A stretch of DNA of 23,403 nt from Bacteroidales bacterium (GCA_016295455.1 JAEDLE010000032.1:1-23403); one strand, 5' to 3'. Shown: positions 8,179 through 16,227, counted from the first letter of the stretch. Program-made: numbers and translations. The notes: generated by a model not told the origin, from the sequence alone.

Positions 8179-8742
8179 CTACTGTTCGTCCACCCAAGGA
8201 TTGCTGTTGAGTTTCCTCTCGAAGCGGTTTATCGCGAAGAGAGCCACGAAATAGACCATTCCGACCACCATCAGGCCTATGCCTATGCAGAGGCTGAGCG
8301 TCCGTCCTCCGACTCCCGGCACGCTGAATGAGAGAAAACCGAGCACGGCCGACAACAGACCGAGCGCCAGGTTCATCCACCACATCCTGAAGCCTATCTT
8401 GCGGTAATCGAACGAACGGATCGCCAGGTTAGCACCCTCCATGATGAGGAACAGCGCGAATATGACGGGTATTATGGCGGCAAGAGCCAGGTCGTGCCTG
8501 AGGAAGATTATGCCTATGATTATCTGGAGCACCGAAGACAGGAGTATGCTTCCGCTTTGCGGGAAATAGGACTTGAGGCTGATCCAGTTGAGCAGGGTGG
8601 CGATACCTGAAAAAATGGTGATGATGCCGATTATCCACGCCAGGGATATCACGGTGGACAGCGGATTGCATATGCAGATGATGCCGAGGGCTACCAGAGC
8701 CGCTCCGGTAATGCCCATATAGATTTTTCTGCTTGGTAACAT
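8179..8742 (-). CDS. DUF308 / HdeD-like membrane protein
   Basis: This 187-residue protein is almost entirely hydrophobic, with six predicted TM helices in three pairs separated by short basic loops (for example SFDYRKIGFRMWW). The pattern, with repeated G-I-x-x-I and L-x-G-x-x-x-x-L features, is that of the DUF308/HdeD family. In enterobacteria HdeD is linked to acid resistance; the function here is unknown. It begins MLPSRKIYMGITGAALVALG. It lies 214 bases downstream of the nucleotidase gene on the same strand and probably has its own promoter. Confidence 0.82.
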   Translation of the reverse strand: MLPSRKIYMGITGAALVALGIICICNPLSTVISLAWIIGIITIFSGIATLLNWISLKSYFPQSGSILLSSVLQIIIGIIFLRHDLALAAIIPVIFALFLIMEGANLAIRSFDYRKIGFRMWWMNLALGLLSAVLGFLSFSVPGVGGRTLSLCIGIGLMVVGMVYFVALFAINRFERKLNSNPWVDEQ

Positions 8743-8846
8743 GATGTCAGTGTTTAAAGTTCTTATTCAATTATACTCGCCCTCCGGGGGCGCAGCTCAC
8801 CATACCTCAAAGCAGATGCCAATCCTTTTTTTCTTGAATATGCCGA

Positions 8847-8956
8847 CCTGAAAATGGACAATGTGACCGTTTCGGGGACAAGTTGTCATAAAAAAGTCCG
8901 CATATCTCCAAACATAGTCAAAGTTTGTCTGAGTTGGACAAATTATGATGGAAAAG
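8847..8956. promoter_or_regulatory. promoter region of the DUF308 gene with repeated GGACAA/TTGTCC motifs
   Basis: On the - strand the sequence TATGTTTG (8909-8916) matches the -7 consensus, with TTTG at 8939-8942 as a loosely spaced (22-base) -33 candidate. The same stretch holds several GACAA/TTGTC half sites (about 8856, 8877-8887, 8925, 8936). GACAAGTTGTC at 8877-8887 is a perfect dyad around one central base. The predicted leader of the DUF308 mRNA would be about 160 nt. Confidence 0.4.
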
Positions 8957-10723
8957 TCATCTGCCGAGCACCAGGGCAAGGTCCCTGTCGATGATAGTGG
9001 CAACTTCTGCCTCCGGCACGAAATGCCAGCCGCCAATCACTTTGCTGTCGTTTATGACCTCGGGGTATATGCCGGAGTGCTCCACGAGATAGTCGTAGAT
9101 GAGGTTCCTGTATTCGGCGTTCTTGCTGATTATGCGGCTGTTGACATCCTCGATTCCGACTCCTGCCCTGAGTATGTCACCGCCTCCGCTTGCCCTGTAC
9201 GAGGTCATTGCCACTGTGTATTCCCTGTCGGCGTCGAATTCGCTTCCGTTGGCCATCGCAGTGATCTGAACCCTCTCTCCGTAAGGCTTGGTGACGTCCA
9301 CGGTGTAGTACAGACCAGCAGCGGCGTCGAAGTTGAAGGACTGGTTGACGAAGGACCAGCGCTGCAACCCGTTGCGGCTCTCCCCCTGAGGGGCAATCTT
9401 GAGCACGTGGCTGTCATTCAGGCCTTTGGCTGTCGCCACAGGGTCCGGAACCGTCTGAATCCACCCGTCATACGAATACTCCAGATAACGCCTCAGCTCG
9501 TCTCCGCTGAGCTTAATCACGAAGAGCTGGTTCTCGAACGGGTATATGGTGAAGAGGTCGTTGTAGATGAGCGTGCCCTTGTTCACGGTCTTGTTGAAGG
9601 TGAGGGGAGCGGCAATCGAAACCTCCGCCATCTGCAGCCCTATGGTGTGGATGAGGTTGAGATAAGGACACATACCCTTGAAGGCATCGCGCGTAACAAG
9701 ATCCACTCCCAGTTTGCCTACCGGCTTGAGAGTGAAGGCCTTGACGGCCTCGTAATCCTCCCTGAACTCCTCCCTCAGGGCAGGATCCACCCTGTCCTTG
9801 CGCACCTCCAGCAATTCGGCGCCATATTCCTTGGAGACAATTTTGCCGCCCTTGGTTTCCACGGATATGGTTCCGTGGGCGACCATTCTGGCGTTGCTGC
9901 CGCTGTTGAGCAGGACCATTCCGTTTTCGGACATCACCAGAGGCCTGTGGTCGTGCGCGCCTATCACCATATCCACGCCCTTGAGGGAGCGGAAGAGGTC
10001 GAGTGTCTGGTTCTCGAGCACGCTGCCGTCGCCCTGGCCGGTTCCCGAATGGGCGGCGACTATCACCACCTGAGGCTGCTCCTTGGCAACTATCCTGTCC
10101 ACGTCTTCCTGTACGAGAGGGATAAGTGACTTGAAATCAATGCCTTCCCAAAGCTTCTCGTCTAGCCAGGCCTTTATGTTGGGATTTGTGTAGCCCAGCA
10201 CGAGCACCTTTACGCCCGCCTTGATGAAAGTGGCATATTTCCGGAAATACGGCTTTCCGTTGTCTGTCCTTACCGCGTTTCCGGCGAGGAAAGGAATGCC
10301 GCAGTCCTCGAGCTCGCGATTCACCCTGTCATATACCGGATGCCCTGTCTCCACGTCGTGATTGCCGACAACCACGGCATCATATCCCAGACGTGAGACG
10401 AGCTTCGTGAAGAGATGCGGGCTTAGGGTGTCGACATAGTTGAAGTAATATGCCGCATTGTCGCCCTGGAGGCAGTCTCCGGCGTCCAACATCAGTACAT
10501 CCGATGCGCCGGCCAGGGCTTTCACACTGTCTGTCACGGTCTTTGCGGCCAGCAGGGAAGTCCTGGACGTCCCGTCCGTATAGGAAGAGTCGAACCAGGA
10601 ACCGTGCACGTCGTTGGTCGTGAGCACGTGGAGGGTGTGGACGCCGTCTTCCGGGCGGAAGCGGTTGCAGGACGCCAGGGCCAGAACTATGGCCAGGGCC
10701 GGGAAAAGTCTATGGTGGTTCAT
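8957..10723 (-). CDS. 5'-nucleotidase / 2',3'-cyclic phosphodiesterase family lipoprotein
   Basis: This 588-residue exported metallophosphatase is related to UshA and CpdB. The signal peptide ends LASC, so C19 is the likely lipidated residue. The metallophosphatase domain shows TTNDVHG (D38, H40), DAGDCLQG (D83), GNHD (120-123), AAHSG (H225) and GAHDHRP (H257, H259), the full metal-ligand set. The C-terminal nucleotidase domain (about 340-560) includes YPFENQLFVIKLSG; the substrate-stacking region appears as MTSYRASGGGD. It probably releases phosphate or nucleosides from external nucleotides. The ATG at 10723 was chosen because it places the signal peptide at the terminus; an in-frame start 18 codons upstream would not. 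It diverges from the GSCFA gene. Confidence 0.93.
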   Translation of the reverse strand: MNHHRLFPALAIVLALASCNRFRPEDGVHTLHVLTTNDVHGSWFDSSYTDGTSRTSLLAAKTVTDSVKALAGASDVLMLDAGDCLQGDNAAYYFNYVDTLSPHLFTKLVSRLGYDAVVVGNHDVETGHPVYDRVNRELEDCGIPFLAGNAVRTDNGKPYFRKYATFIKAGVKVLVLGYTNPNIKAWLDEKLWEGIDFKSLIPLVQEDVDRIVAKEQPQVVIVAAHSGTGQGDGSVLENQTLDLFRSLKGVDMVIGAHDHRPLVMSENGMVLLNSGSNARMVAHGTISVETKGGKIVSKEYGAELLEVRKDRVDPALREEFREDYEAVKAFTLKPVGKLGVDLVTRDAFKGMCPYLNLIHTIGLQMAEVSIAAPLTFNKTVNKGTLIYNDLFTIYPFENQLFVIKLSGDELRRYLEYSYDGWIQTVPDPVATAKGLNDSHVLKIAPQGESRNGLQRWSFVNQSFNFDAAAGLYYTVDVTKPYGERVQITAMANGSEFDADREYTVAMTSYRASGGGDILRAGVGIEDVNSRIISKNAEYRNLIYDYLVEHSGIYPEVINDSKVIGGWHFVPEAEVATIIDRDLALVLGR

Positions 10724-10746
10724 GGTATACGCAGTTGGTATGAAGA

Positions 10747-10754
10747 CAAAATTA
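10747..10754 (-). promoter_or_regulatory. -7 promoter box of the nucleotidase gene
   Basis: On the - strand this reads TAATTTTG, a full -7 match, 24 bases upstream of the nucleotidase ATG. It is one arm of a palindrome (10747-10764) whose other arm is the + strand -7 box. Confidence 0.55.
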
Positions 10755-10756
10755 GT

Positions 10757-10765
10757 TAATTTTGC
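10757..10765 (+). promoter_or_regulatory. -7 promoter box, + strand, toward the GSCFA gene
   Basis: TAATTTTGC is a full -7 match on the + strand and predicts a leader of about 100 nt for the GSCFA gene at 10872. A weaker alternative, TACCTTTC, lies closer at 10815-10822. Confidence 0.45.
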
Positions 10766-10871
10766 CGACAAAGACATGATGACTTGCGTTTAACTGGTGA
10801 AAAACGGAAATTTTTACCTTTCGCAAGTGCACAATTCGAGGATATATTTTTTACTTGCGTAACTCGAGCGT

Positions 10872-11735
10872 ATGATCAAGTTGCAGACCCCTGTGGAGGA
10901 AGTCAGAAGCAGGATTGATATGGGATATGACGACAGGATACTGGTCGTCGGGAGCTGTTTTGCCGACAACATCGGCACGAAACTCAAAAACGCGGCCTTC
11001 GACGTCTGCGTCAACCCGTTCGGCACGCTCTACAACCCCGTCTCCATCTGCAACTCCCTGCAGAGGCTCGCCTCCGGCATACCCTTCGGCCCATCCGACT
11101 GCGTCCCTATGGGAGCCGGCGCCGGACTCGTCTGCTCCTTCTCGCACCACACCTCCTTCGCACGTGCGGACGAAGCCTCTTTTCTGGAATATGCCAACGC
11201 GTCCCTGGATCAGGCTGCTGACTTCTATAAGCGCTGTAATAAAGTGATTGTAACTCTCGGAACTGCTTGGTGTTACAGATTCAACGAAAACGGAGAGACC
11301 GTCTCCAATTGCCTGAAGCGTCCGGCCGCTGAATTCAGCCGTTACAGGCTTTCGGTGCAGGAGACCCAACTGCTCCTGGACCTGATGGTAAAGCGGAATC
11401 CGGACAAGGAGTTCATCTTCACCGTAAGTCCCGTGAGGCACCTCAAGGACGGGGCTCACGGCAACCGACTGAGCAAGGCGACCCTCCTGCTCGCCCTTGA
11501 CGGCACCCTTGCCTCGAACCCCGCCAGGACTGACTATTTCCCGGCATACGAAATCCTTGACGACGAGCTTCGCGACTACAGGTTCTATGCTGAGGATATG
11601 CTTCATCCATCGGAAGTTGCAGTTTCTTATCTTTGGGAAAGATTCAAGTCGTTCTGCATACCTGAAAGTGAAAAGGAAAAGCTCCTCGAAAACGAGAAGC
11701 TTTTCAGACGTTCGCAGCACAGAAGCCTGCACTGA
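10872..11735 (+). CDS. GSCFA domain protein
   Basis: This 287-residue protein contains the name-giving motif G27-S28-C29-F30-A31 (VVGSCFADNIG) at the end of the first strand, and EDMLHPSE (241-248) near the C-terminus. S28 with D242 and H245 resemble the Ser/Asp/His set of SGNH-type hydrolases, to which the family is related. NPFGTLYNP (48-56), TLGTAWCY (128-135), FTVSPVRHLKDG (183-194) and YFPAYEIL (222-229) are also typical. There is no signal peptide. A substrate is not known; an esterase or acyl hydrolase activity is a reasonable inference only. It converges with dsbD, leaving 26 bases between the stop codons. Confidence 0.92.
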   Translation: MIKLQTPVEEVRSRIDMGYDDRILVVGSCFADNIGTKLKNAAFDVCVNPFGTLYNPVSICNSLQRLASGIPFGPSDCVPMGAGAGLVCSFSHHTSFARADEASFLEYANASLDQAADFYKRCNKVIVTLGTAWCYRFNENGETVSNCLKRPAAEFSRYRLSVQETQLLLDLMVKRNPDKEFIFTVSPVRHLKDGAHGNRLSKATLLLALDGTLASNPARTDYFPAYEILDDELRDYRFYAEDMLHPSEVAVSYLWERFKSFCIPESEKEKLLENEKLFRRSQHRSLH

Positions 11736-11761
11736 TGCCGTTTCCGGCTATATGGCGCCGC

Positions 11762-13750
11762 TTATCTGGCGGCATATTCCTCAAGTCCTTTCTGCAGGAA
11801 GTCCACGAATCCTTCGACCGAAAGGTCGTAGCCCCTTACATCGGAGAGCTGCCTGCCTTCGGAGTCGAGCAGCACGTAGTTCGGCTGGGCATTGACGTTG
11901 AAGCGGGTGCGGACTATGTATGAGTTCTTCCGGCCTATGTCCTTGTAAACGCGGCCGCTTGCGTCGCTTATCCAGTCCTCTTCCTTGAGCTTGGTCTTGT
12001 CGTCGGTATAGAGAGCGACTATGATATAGTCATTCCTGAGCATTTCAAGCACTTTCGGGTCGCTCCAGACCCTCTGCTCCATCTCCCTGCAGTTCACGCA
12101 TCCGTGGCCCGTAATGTCCACAAATACAGGCTTTCCTTCCCTTACCGAGGCTTCAAGTCCCTCTTCAAGGGTGAAATACCCGTCCAGCCCCAGCGGTAGG
12201 CTGAGGCCATATTCATTCTCCTGAGTCCTGCGGGAGCTTTCTGATACCGCAGGCAGGCCGTCAGCCTGGCTGTAGACTATGAAATCCTGGGTCTTGAGCG
12301 GCGGAAGGTAGCCCGAGAGGGCCTTCAGGGGCGCACCCCACATGCCCGGAACCATATACACGACGAAACTTAAGACTGCTATAGAGAGTCCGAGCCTGAA
12401 CACGGTGAGAGGCTTCTCGCCCGGATCGTCGTTGCGGAACTTGAGCTTGCCCAGAAGATAGAGGCCGAGCAGAGAGAAGGTGACTATCCATATGGCAAGA
12501 TAGATTTCCCTGTCGAGCAGGCCCCAGTGGTAGGTCTGGTCGGCGGTGCTGAGGAACTTGAATCCGAGGGCTATCTCTATGAATCCGAGCACAACTTTCA
12601 CCGAGTTCAGCCAGCTTCCGTTCTTCATCTTCTTCAGGAGGGAAGGGAAGAGGGCGAGTATGGTGAAAGGCAGGGCGAAGGCCACGGAGAAGGCGAGCAT
12701 GGTCACCATAGGGGTCCAGAACTGGCCCTGGGTGGACTTGATGAGCACCGTGCCCACTATGGGACCCGTGCACGAGAAGGACACCAGCACGAGGGTGAGG
12801 GCCATGAAGAACACGCCTGCAAGACCTTCCTTTCCGGATTTGCTGTCACTCTTGTTCACCATGGACGAAGGCAGGGTGATCTCGAATGCCCCGAAGAACG
12901 AAGCCGCGAACACCATGAATATGATGAAGAATATGATGTTCGGCAGCCAGTGGGTAGAGAGCCAGTTGAAGATGTCCGCGGTCACAGCATCTCCTCCGAT
13001 TATCCTGGTCACCGCTATGATCACCGTTATCGGAAGGGTGTAGAGGAGTACGATGAACAGGCCGTACATCATTGCCTTGAACCTGCCCTGTGCCGGAGAG
13101 GCTGATCCTTTCACGAAGAAGGACACCGTCATTGGCACCATAGGGAAGACGCAAGGGGTGAGAAGCATCGCAAACCCCCAGAGTATGGCCTCGAGTATCA
13201 GAGCCCAGAGGGAACCCTCCGCTTTTTTGCCGTCTTCTGCGCTTGAGGTTATAACATCCTCATTTTCAGGAGATGTAACATTGGTGTTATTACCTATAAC
13301 ATTTTTGTTAATCTCGTTTTTGAGCTCTATTTCGATGAGTTTTTCCTGCTGGGTGCAGAGTCCGTTGCGACAGGCCATCCAGGTGAGGTAACCCCTGACG
13401 ACGGCTCTTTCCTGCGTGAGCCTGACCTTCATCCCGAAGCTTGCACTGTGCTCGAAACAGAGGTTTCCGCCCTCTTCATACGGGGTATCCAGATCATGGA
13501 GCGGCTCGGCAATCTCGTAGCCTTCTCCCCCGTCCACGTCGAAGCTGGAGGCTGATATCGGGTCCTTGGTACTGTAGATGTGCCAGCCCTCGGTGATGTC
13601 TCCGCTGAAGACCAGCTCCTGCAGTCTGTCTCCTGCAGGGCGGCTCTTCACGGACCAGTCCACGGTCGCGTCAGGCGCCTGTGAAGACAAAGTGACAGCA
13701 CTCAGCAGGAGTGCCGTCACGATGGTAATAAATCCGCGTATTTTGCGCAT
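11762..13750 (-). CDS. dsbD: thiol:disulfide interchange protein DsbD
   Basis: This 662-residue inner-membrane protein carries electrons from cytoplasmic thioredoxin to periplasmic thiol reductases. It has a signal peptide (about 1-24) and a periplasmic alpha domain with the cysteine pair C127/C132. Eight TM helices follow, with the redox cysteines C200 (LLTPCVFPMVP) and C327 (FSCTGPIVG). The C-terminal thioredoxin-like domain carries C551-V-N-C554 (HGCVNCREME). The ATG at 13750 follows the rny stop by 30 bases, so it is probably cotranscribed with rny. The linker before the first TM helix (about 145-180) is Asn/Glu/Ser-rich and encoded by unusually AT-rich DNA. All three cysteine pairs are present. 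Confidence 0.96.
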   Translation of the reverse strand: MRKIRGFITIVTALLLSAVTLSSQAPDATVDWSVKSRPAGDRLQELVFSGDITEGWHIYSTKDPISASSFDVDGGEGYEIAEPLHDLDTPYEEGGNLCFEHSASFGMKVRLTQERAVVRGYLTWMACRNGLCTQQEKLIEIELKNEINKNVIGNNTNVTSPENEDVITSSAEDGKKAEGSLWALILEAILWGFAMLLTPCVFPMVPMTVSFFVKGSASPAQGRFKAMMYGLFIVLLYTLPITVIIAVTRIIGGDAVTADIFNWLSTHWLPNIIFFIIFMVFAASFFGAFEITLPSSMVNKSDSKSGKEGLAGVFFMALTLVLVSFSCTGPIVGTVLIKSTQGQFWTPMVTMLAFSVAFALPFTILALFPSLLKKMKNGSWLNSVKVVLGFIEIALGFKFLSTADQTYHWGLLDREIYLAIWIVTFSLLGLYLLGKLKFRNDDPGEKPLTVFRLGLSIAVLSFVVYMVPGMWGAPLKALSGYLPPLKTQDFIVYSQADGLPAVSESSRRTQENEYGLSLPLGLDGYFTLEEGLEASVREGKPVFVDITGHGCVNCREMEQRVWSDPKVLEMLRNDYIIVALYTDDKTKLKEEDWISDASGRVYKDIGRKNSYIVRTRFNVNAQPNYVLLDSEGRQLSDVRGYDLSVEGFVDFLQKGLEEYAAR

Positions 13751-13780
13751 ATATGTCAATCTGTATAGTTATTCCGGGTT

Positions 13781-15322
13781 TTATTTTGCATAAGCCACTG
13801 ACCTCGTTTCCCTTATGACGGTGATCTTTACCTGTCCCGGGTAGGTCATTTCGTTCTGTATCTTTCTCGCTATGTCCGATGACATCGCTGCAGCCTGCTC
13901 GTCGGAGACTTCCTCCGCTCCGACTATCACCCTGAGTTCACGGCCTGCCTGAATGGCGTAGCTCTTCGTCACTCCGTGATAAGATGCGGCGAGTTCCTCC
14001 ATGCCCTTGAGGCGCTTGATGTAGCTCTCGATGACCTCGCGTCTTGCTCCCGGCCTTGCGCCTGAAATTGCGTCTCCGACCATTACGAGAGGGGATATGA
14101 TGGATGTCATCTCGATTTCCTCGTGGTGGGCTCCGATTGCGTTGCAGATTTCAGGCTTCTCCTTGTACTGCTCGGCTATCTTCATTCCGAGCAGGGCGTG
14201 AGGAAGTTCGTCCTCGTTGTCTGAAACCTTGCCTATATCGTGGAGCAGTCCGGCCCTCTTGGCTATCTTAGGATTGAGTCCCAGCTCTGAAGCCATTATG
14301 GCACAGATGTTTGCAACTTCGCGTGAGTGCTGGAGCAGGTTCTGTCCGTAAGATGAGCGGTATTTCATCCTTCCTATGAGCTTGACAAGTTCCATGCTCA
14401 TTCCGTGTATGCCCAGGTCTATGCAGGTCCTCTTTCCTGTCTCGAGTATCTCCTCCTCAAGCTGCCTTGAGACCTTCGCCACGATTTCCTCTATGCGTGC
14501 AGGATGTATCCTTCCGTCTATCACGAGCTGGTGCAGGGCAAGTCTGGCAACCTCTCTCCTGACCGGGTCGAAGGCTGACAGGAAGATTGCGTCCGGGGTG
14601 TCGTCCACGACTATCTCCACGCCTGTTGCAGCCTCCAGGGCCCTGATGTTCCTTCCTTCGCGTCCGATGATCCTGCCCTTGATCTCGTCGTTCTCGATAG
14701 GGAAGGTGGTCACCGCATTCTCGATGGCAGTCTCGGTCGCTGTTCTCTGTATAGTGTTGATAACTATTCTCTTGGCCTCCTTGTTAGCATTCAGCCGGGC
14801 CTCGTCCATCACGTTGTTGATGTAAGCCTGAGCTTCGCTCCTGGCTTCTGCCTTCATGTTCTCCATCAGGATGTTCCTGGCTTCTGCGGCACTCAGGCCG
14901 GCTATGCTCTCGATCTGCCTGTTGGCTTCCTGGCTGAGCTGCTCATATTCCTCGGCTTTCTTCTCGAGTTTCTCCTTCTGGGCATTGAGGCTGGCCTTGG
15001 TGTTGTCCAGGTCCCTGAGCTTCTTCTGCACGTTGTCGTTCTGCTGGTTGAGGGTGTTCTCCTTCTGCTTCAGCCTGATTTCTATCTCCTTGATCTGGCT
15101 GTTCTTCTCGGCAACCTGTTTCTCGTGTTCGCTCTTGAGCTGGAGGTATTTCTCCTTGGCCTGGAGTATCCTTTCCTTCTTGATGTTCTCGGCTTCAAGT
15201 TCGGCCTTTTCAATGATCTGTTCCTTCCTGCCCTTGAGCACTATCCTGTAAACGACTATGTAGATTGCAATCCCGACTATTGCGCCGATTGAGATACCTA
15301 CAAGCAACCATATAAGATTCAT
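13781..15322 (-). CDS. rny: ribonuclease Y
   Basis: This 513-residue membrane-anchored endoribonuclease initiates mRNA decay in many bacteria. It has an N-terminal TM helix (about 4-26) and a long charged coiled coil (about 30-195). A KH RNA-binding domain follows (about 209-270, with IIGREGRNIRALE). The HD domain is next (about 330-425) with H332, the H361-D362 pair in LLHDIGK, and AHHEE (398-402). The C-terminal domain ends with RETRSVAYAK. The length is normal. It lies downstream of zapA and the predicted 6S RNA on the same strand. I find no convincing -7 box in the gap, so it may depend on read-through from the zapA promoter. Confidence 0.97.
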   Translation of the reverse strand: MNLIWLLVGISIGAIVGIAIYIVVYRIVLKGRKEQIIEKAELEAENIKKERILQAKEKYLQLKSEHEKQVAEKNSQIKEIEIRLKQKENTLNQQNDNVQKKLRDLDNTKASLNAQKEKLEKKAEEYEQLSQEANRQIESIAGLSAAEARNILMENMKAEARSEAQAYINNVMDEARLNANKEAKRIVINTIQRTATETAIENAVTTFPIENDEIKGRIIGREGRNIRALEAATGVEIVVDDTPDAIFLSAFDPVRREVARLALHQLVIDGRIHPARIEEIVAKVSRQLEEEILETGKRTCIDLGIHGMSMELVKLIGRMKYRSSYGQNLLQHSREVANICAIMASELGLNPKIAKRAGLLHDIGKVSDNEDELPHALLGMKIAEQYKEKPEICNAIGAHHEEIEMTSIISPLVMVGDAISGARPGARREVIESYIKRLKGMEELAASYHGVTKSYAIQAGRELRVIVGAEEVSDEQAAAMSSDIARKIQNEMTYPGQVKITVIRETRSVAYAK

Positions 15323-15364
15323 ATGTGTTCTTTATTTAGAGTTTTAGTATAATTGGTTCAACGT

Positions 15365-15407
15365 AAAAGACAGACCATCAGTCCGTCAAGGATTCGGATG
15401 GTCTGTC
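15365..15407 (-). terminator. hairpin with U run between the 6S-like RNA and rny
   Basis: The arms at 15369-15379 and 15397-15407 form an 11-bp perfect stem (GACAGACCATC / GATGGTCTGTC) with a 17-base loop. On the - strand it is followed by TTTT (15365-15368). This looks like an intrinsic terminator for the zapA/6S transcript or an attenuator ahead of rny. Confidence 0.55.
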
Positions 15408-15418
15408 AGTATAATAGG

Positions 15419-15598
15419 AAAAACACCGTCAACCTGCAGTCAGAAAAATCTAATATTGCAAGATTTGGGCTCGGTATCAGTTCAGAAATCCATCGTCGTC
15501 GCAGGGACGATCCCCTAAGGTAACCTTGGCCTGTCTTTGCTGACGCCAGTAAACCCGGTTCGGATGAACGTGTTGTTTTCAGCTTCCGGGTTGACGGC
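15419..15598 (-). ncRNA. ssrS: predicted 6S RNA between zapA and rny
   Basis: On the - strand the segment begins and ends with complementary arms: CCGTCAACC (15589-15597) pairs perfectly with GGTTGACGG (15426-15434). The closing stem is followed directly by TTTTT (15419-15423). The resulting RNA is about 180 nt, the usual size for 6S RNA, and contains an apical hairpin (ATCGTC/GACGAT) and a further hairpin (AAATCT/AGATTT) on the 3' side. 6S genes lie next to zapA in proteobacteria, and from memory the zapA-rny gap also holds it in Bacteroidetes. Its role would be to bind and inhibit housekeeping RNA polymerase. The 5' end overlaps the zapA stop codon, with no clear promoter there, which suggests processing from the zapA transcript. 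A covariance-model check was not possible. Confidence 0.62.
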
Positions 15599-15885
15599 TA
15601 TTTTTCCATTTCTTCTATGTAGTTCCCCATATCCTTCCTGAGAGTGTCGGCTTCTTCCTTCACGGCGTTCAGCCTTCTCTGGAGGGCAATGCTGCTTATG
15701 CTTTCGTTCAGGGCGACAAAGGACAATATGTCCGTCATCTGCCTTCCGGGATATTTCGTGATGTAGCCGCTGATCTTCCTGTTAATCACGGATGCCGCAA
15801 GACGGATATCCTCCTCGTCCCTTGGTGTCGGTGCGTTCATCACGTACTCCTGTTCCGCTATCTTTATGGTTATCTTCTGGCCCAT
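15598..15885 (-). CDS. zapA: cell division protein ZapA
   Basis: This 95-residue cytoplasmic protein is of the usual ZapA length. ZapA binds FtsZ and cross-links its filaments at the division site. The N-terminal beta-rich part (MGQKITIKIAEQEYVMNAP) is followed by the conserved EEDIRLAASVINRKI and a long C-terminal helix forming the tetramer coiled coil (about 50-95). The Bacteroidetes-typical ALNESISSIALQRRLN is present. The gene starts 3 bases after the stop of the coiled-coil gene upstream, so the two are coupled. Its stop codon forms part of the predicted 6S RNA 5' end. Confidence 0.92.
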   Translation of the reverse strand: MGQKITIKIAEQEYVMNAPTPRDEEDIRLAASVINRKISGYITKYPGRQMTDILSFVALNESISSIALQRRLNAVKEEADTLRKDMGNYIEEMEK

Positions 15886-15888
15886 ATA

Positions 15889-16161
15889 CTATTTCTCCAG
15901 AAGGGAAATGCATCTGTCCATCTCCCTGATGAGTTTTGATATCTTCTCCTTTGCGGCGTCGTGGTCTTCGGACACCGCCGTGAAAGCTTCAGCAAGCGTA
16001 TGATTGTCTACAGTCCTTTCCAGATCGATAATCCGCTTCCTGAGCGCTTCGTTCTCCTGCCTGTTTTCTTCAAGCTTGGAAGAGAGCCTAACGCGTGCCT
16101 CCCTCTCTTTCTCATAGAGCGAGACCAGCGTTTCGAATTCCTTCCTGATTTCTTCGAGCAT
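15889..16161 (-). CDS. small coiled-coil protein upstream of zapA
   Basis: This 90-residue protein is almost wholly helical, with a heptad-rich coiled coil at about 1-50 (EIRKEFETLVSLYEKEREAR) and a second helix at about 65-90 (KEKISKLIREMDRCISLLEK). It has no membrane or catalytic motif. The ATG at 16161 gives MLEEIRKEF; a TTG three codons upstream is less likely. It is the first gene of the zapA operon, and this position together with its size and coiled coil suggests a division-ring partner of ZapA, in the way ZapB works in enterobacteria. That is inference; I see no sequence proof of homology to ZapB. Confidence 0.82.
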   Translation of the reverse strand: MLEEIRKEFETLVSLYEKEREARVRLSSKLEENRQENEALRKRIIDLERTVDNHTLAEAFTAVSEDHDAAKEKISKLIREMDRCISLLEK

Positions 16162-16183
16162 TACTTTCAAACAAAGCTACGGA

Positions 16184-16214
16184 GCAAATTTAACAAAAAA
16201 ACACAAAATGTCAA
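16184..16214 (-). promoter_or_regulatory. promoter of the coiled-coil/zapA operon
   Basis: On the - strand TAAATTTGC (16184-16192) is a full -7 match. It is preceded, at a 19-base spacing, by TTGACA (16209-16214), which fits a -33 element. The start codon lies 22 bases downstream. Confidence 0.65.
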
Positions 16215-16227
16215 CGCTATCTCACTA

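Noticed and set aside
8945..10129. A 394-codon open frame on the + strand
   Set aside because: It is antisense to the nucleotidase gene, whose metal-binding motifs are all present on the - strand. Its translation has no recognisable motif and reflects GC-rich codon usage.
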